Assembly: GCF_000935125.1 (NCBI RefSeq)
Contig: NZ_JRKI01000025.1
Span: 62,001-126,000 of the forward strand
Reading direction: 5' to 3'
DNA from: Streptomyces natalensis ATCC 27448
Lineage (GTDB): Bacteria > Actinomycetota > Actinomycetes > Streptomycetales > Streptomycetaceae
Length of the DNA stretch: 64,000 bases
The position numbers and the translations under genes were made by a program. The notes under the pieces are model-generated. The model saw only the letters and a list, made by a program, of their open reading frames with translations, was not told the DNA's origin and made no database searches. The stretch's first letter is position 1, and the number at the start of each line of letters is the position of its first letter. Positions 34,216-42,907 of the stretch are shown here, in pieces.

Positions 34216-35768
34216 CAAGGGCTCCTGCGGGTGCGGGGGAGACGGAAGTGCGCGAGGAGGCGCGAGGGGAGGACCGACGGGAGGAGCGACGGGAGGACCG
34301 TCGCCAGCACGGTGACCAGGGCGATCCCGGTGCCGATCACCAGCGGCGCGGCCGGACCGAACCAGTCGTTGCCCGCCGCGGCGGCCAGACCGGCGGCGAC
34401 CGCACCGGCCTTGGAGAAGAATTCGATGGAGCCGAAGAGCCCGCCGGGGGCCCGGCCCTTGGCGCAGTCGGCGGCCAGGACGGACAGACACACCAGGCCC
34501 AGCGTGAGACCGGCGCCGAGCACCAGCCGCACCACGACGAACCCGACGAGGGAGTCGACGACGCCATGCCCGGCCAGCCCGATCGCGATGGCGCCGAAGC
34601 CACATGCGATACCGAGCCGCGGGCGGGTACGGAACAGTGCGTGGACCGCCATCGCCGCGACCAGATAGCACATATGCGGCAGGGCGAACAGCACGCCGGA
34701 CACCAACGGCCCGGTGCCGGGTATGCGCTCCTTGATCAGCGAGATCAGATACGGGAACGAAATCACCGTCGAGAAGACGAACGCGAACTCCAGGACATAG
34801 AGCCTGCGCAGAGCGGCGGCCGCCCCGGCGTCGGGAGCCGGGGACGCAAGGTCCGCCCGTACGGCCGCCCTGGCGTCCTCCGGGGACGGCGTCGCCGCAG
34901 CGTCCGTCGGGGACGGCGTCGTCGAAGTGTCGCTCGCCGGCGGCTCCGGGAGCGCCGCCAGCATCACGGCGGCGGTCAGCGGCAGGACGGCCAGCAACGC
35001 GTACTGGCGGTGCGGCGAGAGCCACGGCGACAGCGCGCCGACCACGATCGGCGCGAACACCAGCGCCGCACGGGCACTGCCCTGCATCAGCGTCAGCGCC
35101 CGGGACAGCGCACCGCCCTCCAGGGACGCCCCCAGGTAGCCGTTCGATGCGGCAAAGGTGCCGCCCAGCACGCCCTGAAGGACCAGCGCCGCGGCGAACG
35201 CACCGAGCGAATCCGCCCAGCCGGCCAGCAGAAACGCCGCCGCCAGCCCCAACTGCGCCCGCAACAGCAGCCGTTTACGTCCGAAACGGTCGGCAAGACG
35301 GCCCCACAGCGGGGCGCCTATCGCACCGAAGATGGTCGGTACGACATACAGCAGACCGGCCCAGCGGGCCGCGCCGTCCCCCAGCTCCGGCAGGATCTCG
35401 GTCAGATACGGCGGCAGCCCGAGCGCGGCGAACGACGCCACGAAATAACACCCGGCCACCGCATACACCTGCCGCCGCCCGATCCCCGGCCGCGACGCGA
35501 CCTCGACGGCGTCCGCGGCGCCCGTCCGCGATCCTGCAACTCTCTGTGACCGAACGGTGTTCTTTGAAGTAGCAGCGGTCGCTGGAGCCGCAGTCGCGGG
35601 AGCGGAGGAGGCGGAGACGGATGTGGGGGCGGATGCGGAACTGGGACTGGAACTGGACTTGGGACTGGGCGCGGGACTGTGCTTGGGCGCGGGTGTGGAT
35701 GTGGAACTGGACGTGGACTTGGACGTGGAACTGGACGTTGGGGTCATACGAGACATGGAGGTGGCCAT
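34215..35768 (-). CDS. MFS transporter (siderophore exporter)
   Basis: A 517-residue major facilitator permease, probably exporting the siderophore made by the flanking NIS synthetases. The MFS loop motif GRLADRFGRKR follows helix 2; about 12 helices begin at residue 100 (VYAVAGCYFVASFAALG). The first 100 residues are an exceptional cytoplasmic extension made of Ser/Thr/Pro/Ala repeats (TSSSTSKSTSSST and similar), probably grown from short DNA repeats at 35640-35750. The start shares one base with the preceding NIS stop, and the stop with the next NIS start. Confidence 0.9.
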   Translation of the reverse strand: MATSMSRMTPTSSSTSKSTSSSTSTPAPKHSPAPSPKSSSSPSSASAPTSVSASSAPATAAPATAATSKNTVRSQRVAGSRTGAADAVEVASRPGIGRRQVYAVAGCYFVASFAALGLPPYLTEILPELGDGAARWAGLLYVVPTIFGAIGAPLWGRLADRFGRKRLLLRAQLGLAAAFLLAGWADSLGAFAAALVLQGVLGGTFAASNGYLGASLEGGALSRALTLMQGSARAALVFAPIVVGALSPWLSPHRQYALLAVLPLTAAVMLAALPEPPASDTSTTPSPTDAAATPSPEDARAAVRADLASPAPDAGAAAALRRLYVLEFAFVFSTVISFPYLISLIKERIPGTGPLVSGVLFALPHMCYLVAAMAVHALFRTRPRLGIACGFGAIAIGLAGHGVVDSLVGFVVVRLVLGAGLTLGLVCLSVLAADCAKGRAPGGLFGSIEFFSKAGAVAAGLAAAAGNDWFGPAAPLVIGTGIALVTVLATVLPSLLPSVLPSRLLAHFRLPRTRRSP

Positions 35769-37615
35769 CAAGCGCTCCCCGTCGACGTCAGAGACTGCGG
35801 CAGCGGAGGGCCGGACCCCCGCGTATCCCCGGGCACGGCCCCCGCCCGCATCAGCAGGTAATTGGGCCCGCTCGCATAGTGCTTGTTGATGTCGGCCGCA
35901 CCCGACCGCTCCTTGGAGAGCAAGGTCCCGGCGCTGACCATGGCCTTGATCGGCAGCTCGGGCGCGTCCAACACGGCAGCGCGCAGTGCCGCCCCCGGCT
36001 CGCCCGCCCCCGTGCCCTGCCGCTCGACGGCCTCGGCAAGCCGGTCGCGGACGAGCCCCAGCAGCCGCCCGAGCGGCGCCCGCCCGTGCCGCGCGAGCCC
36101 GAAGGCGTAGGAGCCCGCACACAGGTGCAGCGTGATGGTCGTGAACAGATCCAGCACCGGCCGGTCACCGTCCCCGAATATCCTCGGGTCGGTGAAATCC
36201 GCGGGGTCGGGGGCGTCCGCACCCAGTGCCTCCCGCAGTCGTACGGCGTTGATCCGCGGCCCGTCATTGTCCTTGAACAGGAGCCGCAGCCGGGTGCCGC
36301 CGGCCGTCGGGTCCAGCACCAGCGAGATGTTCTGCTGATGGGACTCCAGACCGATGCCGTAGCCGAAGAGCGTGGTCTGCCAGTCGAAGAGCAGGGTGAG
36401 ACAGGCGTCCAGCAGGGCGAGCGGATCGCCGCCGTAGAAACGGTCGGCGAGACGGTCGATCACCAGCCCCCCGCCCGGCGCCCGGCTCAGCAGCGCGGCC
36501 ATCGGCACCACGACACTCCCGTCCAGACCGGCCGGGTAGCGGCGGCACAGCACGGCCAGCAGCTCATGACCGGCATGCGCATACACGGTCTCATCGGCCT
36601 GAAGAACCGACTCCGCGAACCGCGGTTCGCGGGCGATCACCTTCTCCAGCAGCCGCTGCCCCTCGGCGCCGTCGATCAACGTACGAGGCTTGATGGTGCG
36701 CCGGTTGCGCAGCCCCAGCGTCGAGGTGGCCAGCGGCAGCTTCAGATGCAGGGCGGGATCGTCGGCCACCGCCACGGTGCGCATCGACAACGTCGGTACG
36801 ACACCGACCCAGGCGTGCTCGGACAGCACCGCCGCACCCTCCAGCCCGCTCTCGCGCAGCGCGCCGCGCAGCGGTTCGCCCAGCGTCAACGGATGCACCG
36901 GAAGACACAGATGCCCGTCCCCGAGATGTGCCAGCCCCACCTCAGCAGGCGTCGGCCACCAGTCGGGCAGCGCCGCCTCGCCGCCCGCCACGGCCACCGC
37001 GGCCCGCGGCACGCCGAGCCAGTGCAACGCGAAGTCCGGCCGGAACTCCGGCGCGTACGCCCGCACCTGCGTTTCGTCCAGGCCGGCCCGCCCCCGGGAG
37101 GTCGGGTACACAGGATGGTCAAGACGCGCCGCCAGCGCATCAAAGGCCAGCCCCCCACCCAACCCCAACCAGCCTCCAACCTCACGTCCATGACGCTCCA
37201 CCAACTCCCCGTCGGCCTCATCCCGTGTCCGGGCGTGCAGCCGCATCGTCACCAGCGTCTGCCGGCACTCCTCGGCGAACGCATCGAAACCGGGACGGTC
37301 GACGGGGTCCGCCAGCGCGCGCAGCGCGGAGATGACCTCGTCGAGCGTGGTCAGCCGGGCGCCGTCGGCCTCGCGCACCAGCAACGGCAGCCGGGCGGCA
37401 TAACGGCTCTGATAGCCGTCGGGACCCAGCGGAAGCAACAGCGCGCCTTCCGCTGCGCCCGCGGGCAACCGCAGCCAGGGACCGTCCGGCCGCTCCAGCA
37501 CGGCACCGCGCGTACGCAACCCCACAACGTCTTCCCGCAGGAGCGCACTCAGCACCCGCACGAGCAGCCCCGACTCGGGATCCGGCTGATCGGACAAACT
37601 CATCACGTCACTCAT
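35768..37615 (-). CDS. NIS siderophore synthetase (IucA/IucC family), copy 2
   Basis: A 615-residue NIS synthetase, clearly diverged from copy 1. Motifs are HPLTLGE at about 240, LKLPLATSTLGLRNRRT at about 295, ESHQQNISL at about 424, and FKDNDGPR after it. Copy 1 instead has HPWQ, RITN and RDLEG, so the two probably act on different acceptors or at successive steps, as pairs do in staphyloferrin and aerobactin pathways. ATG 37615 shares one base with the ATP-grasp stop. Which of the two uses free citrate cannot be told by eye. Confidence 0.92.
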   Translation of the reverse strand: MSDVMSLSDQPDPESGLLVRVLSALLREDVVGLRTRGAVLERPDGPWLRLPAGAAEGALLLPLGPDGYQSRYAARLPLLVREADGARLTTLDEVISALRALADPVDRPGFDAFAEECRQTLVTMRLHARTRDEADGELVERHGREVGGWLGLGGGLAFDALAARLDHPVYPTSRGRAGLDETQVRAYAPEFRPDFALHWLGVPRAAVAVAGGEAALPDWWPTPAEVGLAHLGDGHLCLPVHPLTLGEPLRGALRESGLEGAAVLSEHAWVGVVPTLSMRTVAVADDPALHLKLPLATSTLGLRNRRTIKPRTLIDGAEGQRLLEKVIAREPRFAESVLQADETVYAHAGHELLAVLCRRYPAGLDGSVVVPMAALLSRAPGGGLVIDRLADRFYGGDPLALLDACLTLLFDWQTTLFGYGIGLESHQQNISLVLDPTAGGTRLRLLFKDNDGPRINAVRLREALGADAPDPADFTDPRIFGDGDRPVLDLFTTITLHLCAGSYAFGLARHGRAPLGRLLGLVRDRLAEAVERQGTGAGEPGAALRAAVLDAPELPIKAMVSAGTLLSKERSGAADINKHYASGPNYLLMRAGAVPGDTRGSGPPLPQSLTSTGSA

Positions 37616-38805
37616 CACGCGATCTCCCACCTCTCGGTGGCGAAGAAGCCCTCCACCGCGCGGACCACCGCACCGTGCTCGGTACCGAAGGCCCGGACGA
37701 CGCCTATGTAGTCGCGGTTGGTGCGGTAGTGCGGCTCCTCGGAACCGACCGCGCGCAGCGGCCGGTAGGCAAGCCGCACACCGTCGACGGTGCGGTCCAC
37801 GGCGCCGGGCGCCGAGACCAGCGTCCCCGCCCGGTCGGCGAGGGCGTACTCCACCCGAGCCGCACCGCCGTGCCGGGCACCGAGGTCCGCAGGCAGTGGC
37901 TCGCCCAAATGCGCCCGCAGAATGAGCTCGAAGAGAGGTATGCCGAGAACATGCGCCAGCAACAGATCGCACTGATCGCCAATGACGCGGTAGTTCACCT
38001 CGATGAGCCGCGCCCGGCCCTCGTGCACCACGAACTCCGTATGACAGGCGCCGAACCCGACGCCCAGCGCATCAAGCTGCGCCAGCACCTGATCGGTAAT
38101 GGACTGCGGATGGGCCGCAACGAACTCAAGCCCCGTCTCGATGAAGGTCGGCGGCGCGGAAACGGCGGTACGGAACCCACCCAGGACATGGCGCAGCCGC
38201 CCGTCACCGAGCGTCTCCAGCGTGTACAGCTGCCCCGGCAGGAACTCCTCCGCGACCAGCGCCACCTCGGGCCGCCGCGTCTGGATCTCCTTGGCACATA
38301 CGACCAGTTCGCCGGGCCCGTCGACGAGCATCACATCCTCGCTGGCCACCCCCTCCCGCGGCTTGATCACACACGGATACGGAAGCTCGGCGGCGGCCAG
38401 CACGCTCGGGTCCTGCCCGGGCTCCAGCTCCACGGTCCGTACGGTGTCCACCCCGGCCACCGCGAGCCGCCGCCGCATCTCGGCCTTGTTCTTGGCACAC
38501 AACGCGGCCCGCCAGTCCTTGCCGGGCAGCCCGAAGTAGTCGGCAGCCAGGGCTGCTTGGACCTGGAGGTGATCGCTGTTGGTGAAGATCGCATCGGCGG
38601 GCCGCCGACCTGCCACACAGGTGATCACGGCCCGGAAGTCACGAACATCGCACTCCAGGACCTCCGTCCCCCGTGGGACGTCACTCCGGTGCGCCTCGGG
38701 CTGATCGGTCAGGATCGTGACCTCAACACCGAGACGCGCAGCGGCAGGCAGAAACCCCTCGGTGACCGAGTCGGTGGGGTTGAGGGCGAGCAAATACATC
38801 CGCAT
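37615..38805 (-). CDS. ATP-grasp ligase of the siderophore operon
   Basis: A 396-residue ATP-grasp protein, first gene of the biosynthetic operon. The N-terminal part (about 1-100) is the pre-ATP-grasp domain. The ATP-binding core shows PYPCVIKPREGVASEDV (phosphate loop), LVAEEFLPG, and the metal-binding end ARLIEVNYRVIGDQ. Members form amide bonds between a carboxylate and an amino group. In this setting it probably attaches an amino acid or dipeptide unit to the siderophore scaffold, or exports/modifies a building block; this is inference. ATP-grasp enzymes are not part of the classical staphyloferrin, aerobactin or desferrioxamine sets. ATG 38805 has GAAGGGG upstream. Confidence 0.85.
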   Translation of the reverse strand: MRMYLLALNPTDSVTEGFLPAAARLGVEVTILTDQPEAHRSDVPRGTEVLECDVRDFRAVITCVAGRRPADAIFTNSDHLQVQAALAADYFGLPGKDWRAALCAKNKAEMRRRLAVAGVDTVRTVELEPGQDPSVLAAAELPYPCVIKPREGVASEDVMLVDGPGELVVCAKEIQTRRPEVALVAEEFLPGQLYTLETLGDGRLRHVLGGFRTAVSAPPTFIETGLEFVAAHPQSITDQVLAQLDALGVGFGACHTEFVVHEGRARLIEVNYRVIGDQCDLLLAHVLGIPLFELILRAHLGEPLPADLGARHGGAARVEYALADRAGTLVSAPGAVDRTVDGVRLAYRPLRAVGSEEPHYRTNRDYIGVVRAFGTEHGAVVRAVEGFFATERWEIA

Positions 38806-39411
38806 GAGCGGGACCCCTTCAGAGTCACTATCGAACGAAACCAAGACCGGCGCGCCCAACGGCCAAACACCAGACAAGAAACCCGGATCGAGAAGAAACC
38901 CGGATCGGCTACTCCACCGCAGCGTCGACACCTCATGGGTTGCTCCGGCCCTCGGATGCTCCGGATCAACATCCCGGCTGCCGCGTGCCTTTCCGGAGGA
39001 ACATCGGATGCACCGGAGCAAAACAACACACCGGAGGGAATGAATCACTCTCCGTATTCGTTGCCGGAACAAGGAGGCATCGCGAGGCACAGGACAAGGC
39101 ACGCGGCAGACGCCCAACGCCCCAAACCCCGCGACACCCACCCCACTTCGAGACGTACGACCTTCGAGACGTACAACCCACCGGGGAGGTACAAGGCCGA
39201 GATATGGCGCAGGTATGGCGCAGCAGAGATGGCGCACCGGGATGTACATGGAGCACCCCAGACACCGCACACGAACCACACGCGAGCCCCCGGTACGACG
39301 TGACCGGTGCCTGTGCCTCGCGATGCCTCACCGAGGCCCGCGTGCCGCAAGCCCACGCTGAACCGGCTTGCGCTGAACCGGCATGGCATTGGCTACAGGC
39401 TTTGCATCGGC
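38806..39411. other. 606-nt gap inside the iron locus, short direct repeats
   Basis: This region lies between the siderophore-binding lipoprotein gene and the ATP-grasp gene. G/C content looks lower than in the flanking genes. It holds a 15-bp direct repeat AAGAAACCCGGATCG (38876 and 38893), a 13-bp repeat CTTCGAGACGTAC (39146 and 39162) and ATGGCGCA three times (39204, 39215, 39229). Open frames exist on both strands but none has convincing codon bias or homology. No iron box was seen in it. Confidence 0.55.
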
Positions 39412-40428
39412 TCAGGCGTTGGGCACCGGGACGCCGGTCGCCTTCGCCACATCGGCCAGCATGTGCTCGGCGGCCTGAATGCCGATGCCGGACATCCAGG
39501 TCTCGTCGGGCACGTCAAAAACCTTGTGGTTCTTGACGGCCGGCAGCGCCTTCCAGACCGGGTTGGAGGTGACGTCCTTCTTCTGGGTCTTGTCAGGCAG
39601 ATCCGCGACCGTCACAAACACCAGGTCGGCATCGGCCTTGTCGATCTCCTCGGGGCTGACGTCGAGCATCGTCTTGGCCGGGTCGGTGGAGCTCTGCGAC
39701 TTCGGACGGGCCAGGCCGATGTCGTCGAGGACGACGCCGCTGTAGGAGGACTTCTGGTACAGGCGGGTCGGGCCGGCGACAAAGCGGACCACGGAGGCCG
39801 ACGGCATCGTGCCGTGGTACTTCTTCTTGATCTCCGCACCCAGCGCCTTGGCCCGCGACTCGTACTCCTTGAGCTTCTGGTCGGCTTCCTTCTCCAGGCC
39901 CAGCGCCTTGGCGTGGACCTTCAGATTGGCCTTCCAGGGGCCGCCGGTGGTCTCGGTGAAGACGGTCGGCGCGATGTCCTTGAGCTTGTCGTAGATCTTC
40001 CCGTGCCGGACCTTGGACGAAAGGATCAGATCGGGCTTGAGGGAGATGATCTTCTCGAGGTTGGGCTCCAGCAGCGGGCCGACGTCCTTGACGCCCCCGA
40101 TCTCGCCCTTGAGGTAGCTGGGGAAGCCGCCCTCGGACTTCATATGCGGCGAAACCGCGCCGACCGGCTTCACACCGAGGGTGGTGACGTCGTCGAGCTC
40201 ACCGGTGTCGAGGACGACAACGCGCTTGGGCTTGCCGGGGATCGACACGTCGCCCATGGCGGTCTTCAGGGTGCGCGGGAATCCGGCGCCGGCCTTCGCC
40301 GAGCCGTCGGCCGAGGACTTGCCGCCGCCGCAAGCGGTGAGCGCGGCGGTCCCCACGGCGACGGCGAGCAGGGCGGCCGGCAGCCTACGGGCGCCGCGGG
40401 ATGCGGTTCGGGTCAGCATGAGGGACAT
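39412..40428 (-). CDS. Ferric-siderophore ABC binding lipoprotein
   Basis: A 338-residue FecB/FhuD-type periplasmic-binding-fold lipoprotein that captures iron-loaded siderophore outside the membrane. The lipobox is AALTAC, with the lipidated Cys33. Conserved segments include PKRVVVLDTGELDDVTTLGVKPVG, the EPNLEKIISLKPDLIL helix and the C-terminal VFDVPDETW. It follows the ATPase gene of the same import system and precedes the biosynthetic genes, all on one strand. The cognate ligand is presumably the product of the adjacent NIS pathway. Confidence 0.93.
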   Translation of the reverse strand: MSLMLTRTASRGARRLPAALLAVAVGTAALTACGGGKSSADGSAKAGAGFPRTLKTAMGDVSIPGKPKRVVVLDTGELDDVTTLGVKPVGAVSPHMKSEGGFPSYLKGEIGGVKDVGPLLEPNLEKIISLKPDLILSSKVRHGKIYDKLKDIAPTVFTETTGGPWKANLKVHAKALGLEKEADQKLKEYESRAKALGAEIKKKYHGTMPSASVVRFVAGPTRLYQKSSYSGVVLDDIGLARPKSQSSTDPAKTMLDVSPEEIDKADADLVFVTVADLPDKTQKKDVTSNPVWKALPAVKNHKVFDVPDETWMSGIGIQAAEHMLADVAKATGVPVPNA

Positions 40429-40718
40429 GAGGGTTCGACTTCCTTTGCGAGCGGACGAGTGGACGAGGGGTGGGGGGCGGAGAGAAGAGGGGGAGAGCGC
40501 GGTGGGTGGAGTGAGAGCGGGGAGTTTGTGGGGCTGGTGTGGTCAATGAGGTCGGTGTGGTGGCCCAGTTGGGCTGGCGTGGGGCTGAAGGGGCGAGCCG
40601 GGAGGGCAAGTGCGGGGTCGGTGTCGTCGGCCAGTGGGGCAGGTGTGTCCGGTGGGGCCGGTGCCCCGGGCATGCTGGGCGAGGTAGGTGTAGGTGGGGT
40701 CAGGGCAGCTGAGGTCGG
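40429..40718. other. Strand-asymmetric G/T-rich low-complexity spacer
   Basis: The 290 nt before the lipoprotein gene are almost pure purine/GT on the plus strand (GGTGGGG, GGTGTGG and GGGCTGG runs), so the minus-strand message would be C/A-rich and unstructured. A minus-strand frame of 86 Pro/Ser-rich codons spans it but looks like a by-product of composition. No hairpin terminator was seen, so read-through from the ATPase gene is plausible. Confidence 0.45.
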
Positions 40719-41855
40719 TCAGGCGGGTGTGCTGGTGGGGCGTTTGGTGGTGCCTTTGGGGATGACGAGGGGGGTGCCGGTCTCCGGGTCGGGGATGACC
40801 CGGCAGTCCACGTCGAAGACGGACTTGACCAGCTCGGCGTCGAGGACGTCCGCCGGGGCGCCGGCCGCCGCAAGTCGGCCGGCCTTGAGGACCACCAGGT
40901 GATCGGCGTAGCGGGCCGCCTGCCCGAGGTCGTGCAGCACCATCACCACGGTGCGGCCCGCCTCGGCGTGCAACTCGGCGACCAGGTCGAGGACATCGAG
41001 CTGGTGCCGTAGGTCCAGGAAGGTGGTGGGCTCGTCGAGCAGCAGCAGATCGGTGTCCTGGGCCAGTGCCAGGGCGATCCAGGCGCGCTGCCGCTGTCCG
41101 CCGGAGAGGCGGTCGACGGGCTGGTCGCGCAGTTCGGCGGTTCCGGTGCGTTCCAGGGCTTCCTCCACGGCCTGCTGGTCGGCCGCCGACCAGGGCCTCA
41201 GCAGTTTCTGGTGCGGATAGCGGCCGAGCCGTACGAGTGCCTCGACGGTGATCGCGTCCGGGGTGACCGGCTGCTGGGGGAGCAGTCCCATCCGCAGCGC
41301 CAGCGCCCGTGCCGACATGCGGTGGATGTCCGAGCCGTCCAGCATGACGGTGCCGGCGGCGGGGGCCAGCAGCCGGGTCAGCCCACGCAAGAGGGTGGAC
41401 TTCCCGCAGGCGTTGGGGCCCACGACGGCGGTGACGGCGCCGCCGGGCAGCACCAGGTCGAGACCGCCGACGATCAGCTGGTCGCCGTAACGCAGATCGA
41501 GTCCGTGCGCGGAGAGCTGGTTACCGGGAGCCGGCACCTGCCCGCCTCCGGAAGCTGACACCTGCCCGCCTCCGGAAGCTGACACGTGCCCGCCTCCGGA
41601 AGTCGCCGCCCGCTCGCTCGCGGGATTTGACGCCTGCCCGTCCCCGGGCACCGATACCTGCCGCTCCCCGGGAGCCGCCACCGGCGTGTTCCCGTGAGCC
41701 GACCCCTGCTCGTCCCCACTCCCCGAGCCCGCGAGCCCCCCACCCACCGAAGTACCCCCATCGCCCCCAGACATCGACCCCCGGCCGTTGCCACGGCCCT
41801 CACTACGGCCGTCACCACGGCTGCCGCCATGCGGGGAGAGCTGTTCGGCGGTCAT
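40719..41855 (-). CDS. Ferric-siderophore ABC importer ATPase
   Basis: A 378-residue FecE/FhuC-type ATPase. Walker A GPNACGKST is at 146-153, the signature LSGGQRQRA near 245, and Walker B LLLLDEPTTFLD just after it. The first 112 residues are an unusual Gly/Ser-rich extension ending in three 8-residue repeats (SASGGGQV type) encoded by 24-bp tandem repeats; ordinary members begin near residue 114. The ATG at 41855 overlaps the permease stop by 4 nt (ATGA). An internal start skipping the extension cannot be ruled out. Confidence 0.9.
   Translation of the reverse strand: MTAEQLSPHGGSRGDGRSEGRGNGRGSMSGGDGGTSVGGGLAGSGSGDEQGSAHGNTPVAAPGERQVSVPGDGQASNPASERAATSGGGHVSASGGGQVSASGGGQVPAPGNQLSAHGLDLRYGDQLIVGGLDLVLPGGAVTAVVGPNACGKSTLLRGLTRLLAPAAGTVMLDGSDIHRMSARALALRMGLLPQQPVTPDAITVEALVRLGRYPHQKLLRPWSAADQQAVEEALERTGTAELRDQPVDRLSGGQRQRAWIALALAQDTDLLLLDEPTTFLDLRHQLDVLDLVAELHAEAGRTVVMVLHDLGQAARYADHLVVLKAGRLAAAGAPADVLDAELVKSVFDVDCRVIPDPETGTPLVIPKGTTKRPTSTPA
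41536..41607 (-). repeat. Three 24-bp tandem repeats in the ATPase gene
   Basis: Plus-strand unit ACCTGCCCGCCTCCGGAAGC plus TGAC is identical at 41536-41559 and 41560-41583, with a third, slightly diverged copy from 41584. More degraded relatives extend to about 41700. They encode the SASGGGQV repeats of the N-terminal extension; 24 bp preserves the frame, so copy number could vary without breaking the gene. Confidence 0.85.
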
Positions 41856-42907
41856 CGGGCACTCCTGTTCAGGGTGTTCAGGGAACTGCTCTGACGGATC
41901 ATCAGCACCAGCAGCCAGGGCGCGCCCAGGGTGGCCGTGACCACCCCGACCGGCAGGCCGCTGATCGGCAGCAGGTGCTGCGCCACCAGGTCGGAGGCGA
42001 GCAGCAGTACGGCGCCGGCGAGGCCGGACAGGGCCAGCGTGCCGGCGGTGGGCGGGCCGGCCAGGAACCGCACCAGGTGCGGTACGGCCAGTGCGACGAA
42101 GGCGACCGGGCCGGCGAGCGCGGCGGCGACCGAGGCCAGCACGATCGCGGTCACCAGGACCTGGAGGCGGGCGGCGTCGGTGTTCAGGCCGAGCGCGCCG
42201 GCCGAGTCGTCGCCCAGGTCGAGGACGGCCAGCCGCCGGTGCAGCGCGAAGGCGGCGACCAGCGCCACGGCGACCGCGGCCCCCGCGGCCCACACCTCGG
42301 TCCAGGTCCGCCCGTACACCGAGCCGGTGGTCCACTGGAGGGCGGAGCCCGCCAGTTCGGTGGGGAAGCGGACGACCATGAAGTTCACTGCGGCGGTCAG
42401 TCCGGCCTGGACGGCGAGGCCCACCAGCACCAGCCGGGTCACGCTGGTGCCCGAGCGCCAGCCGAGCAGCCCCAGCAGTACCGCGGCGAGCAGCCCGCCG
42501 CCGAGTGCGGCCAGCGGCATCAGCGCCTGCGAGGCGCCCGCGGCCAGCATCACCACCGCGCCGAACGAGGCGCCGCCGGTCACCCCCATCACATCCGGGG
42601 AGGCGAGCGGATTACGGAACAGCCGTTGCAGCAGCGCACCGGCCACCGCAAGACCGGCCCCCGCGAGGACAGCGGCGGCCATCCGCGGGGCACGGAACTC
42701 CTGGACGATCAGCACGGTGGCCGTATCGCCCACCCCGAACAGCCCCCGCAGTGCATCGAGGGGCGCCAGCGGCATATCACCGGTGGACACCGACATCGTC
42801 ACCAGGACGAGCAGCACCACGGAGGTGCCGAGGGTGAGCAGCGGCATACGGCGAACGGTGCGCCGGTGCACGGCGGTTGGCGGGGCGGGACGCAGGACGT
42901 CGGTCAT
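41852..42907 (-). CDS. FecCD-type iron-siderophore permease (second)
   Basis: A 351-residue FecCD-family permease with about nine to ten membrane helices. Family motifs are RAPRMAAAVLAGAGLAVAGA, FRNPLASPDVMGVTGGA and VAFVALAVPHLVRFLAG near the ATPase contact. It forms a heterodimer with the upstream permease to move ferric siderophore inward. It overlaps the first permease gene by 4 nt and the ATPase gene by 4 nt. Confidence 0.94.
   Translation of the reverse strand: MTDVLRPAPPTAVHRRTVRRMPLLTLGTSVVLLVLVTMSVSTGDMPLAPLDALRGLFGVGDTATVLIVQEFRAPRMAAAVLAGAGLAVAGALLQRLFRNPLASPDVMGVTGGASFGAVVMLAAGASQALMPLAALGGGLLAAVLLGLLGWRSGTSVTRLVLVGLAVQAGLTAAVNFMVVRFPTELAGSALQWTTGSVYGRTWTEVWAAGAAVAVALVAAFALHRRLAVLDLGDDSAGALGLNTDAARLQVLVTAIVLASVAAALAGPVAFVALAVPHLVRFLAGPPTAGTLALSGLAGAVLLLASDLVAQHLLPISGLPVGVVTATLGAPWLLVLMIRQSSSLNTLNRSAR

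Noticed and set aside
35621..37711. Plus-strand open frame of about 700 codons over NIS synthetase copy 2
   Set aside because: Antisense to a gene with clear NIS motifs; translation is Arg/Gln/His-rich and matches nothing.
38966..39331. Minus-strand open frame of about 120 codons in the iron-locus gap
   Set aside because: Cys/Arg/Ser-rich composition, no ribosome-binding site, and short DNA repeats inside it; no recognisable domain.
40413..40673. Pro/Ser-rich minus-strand frame before the siderophore-binding lipoprotein
   Set aside because: It overlaps the lipoprotein start and follows from the strand-biased G/T composition of the spacer; no good ribosome-binding site.
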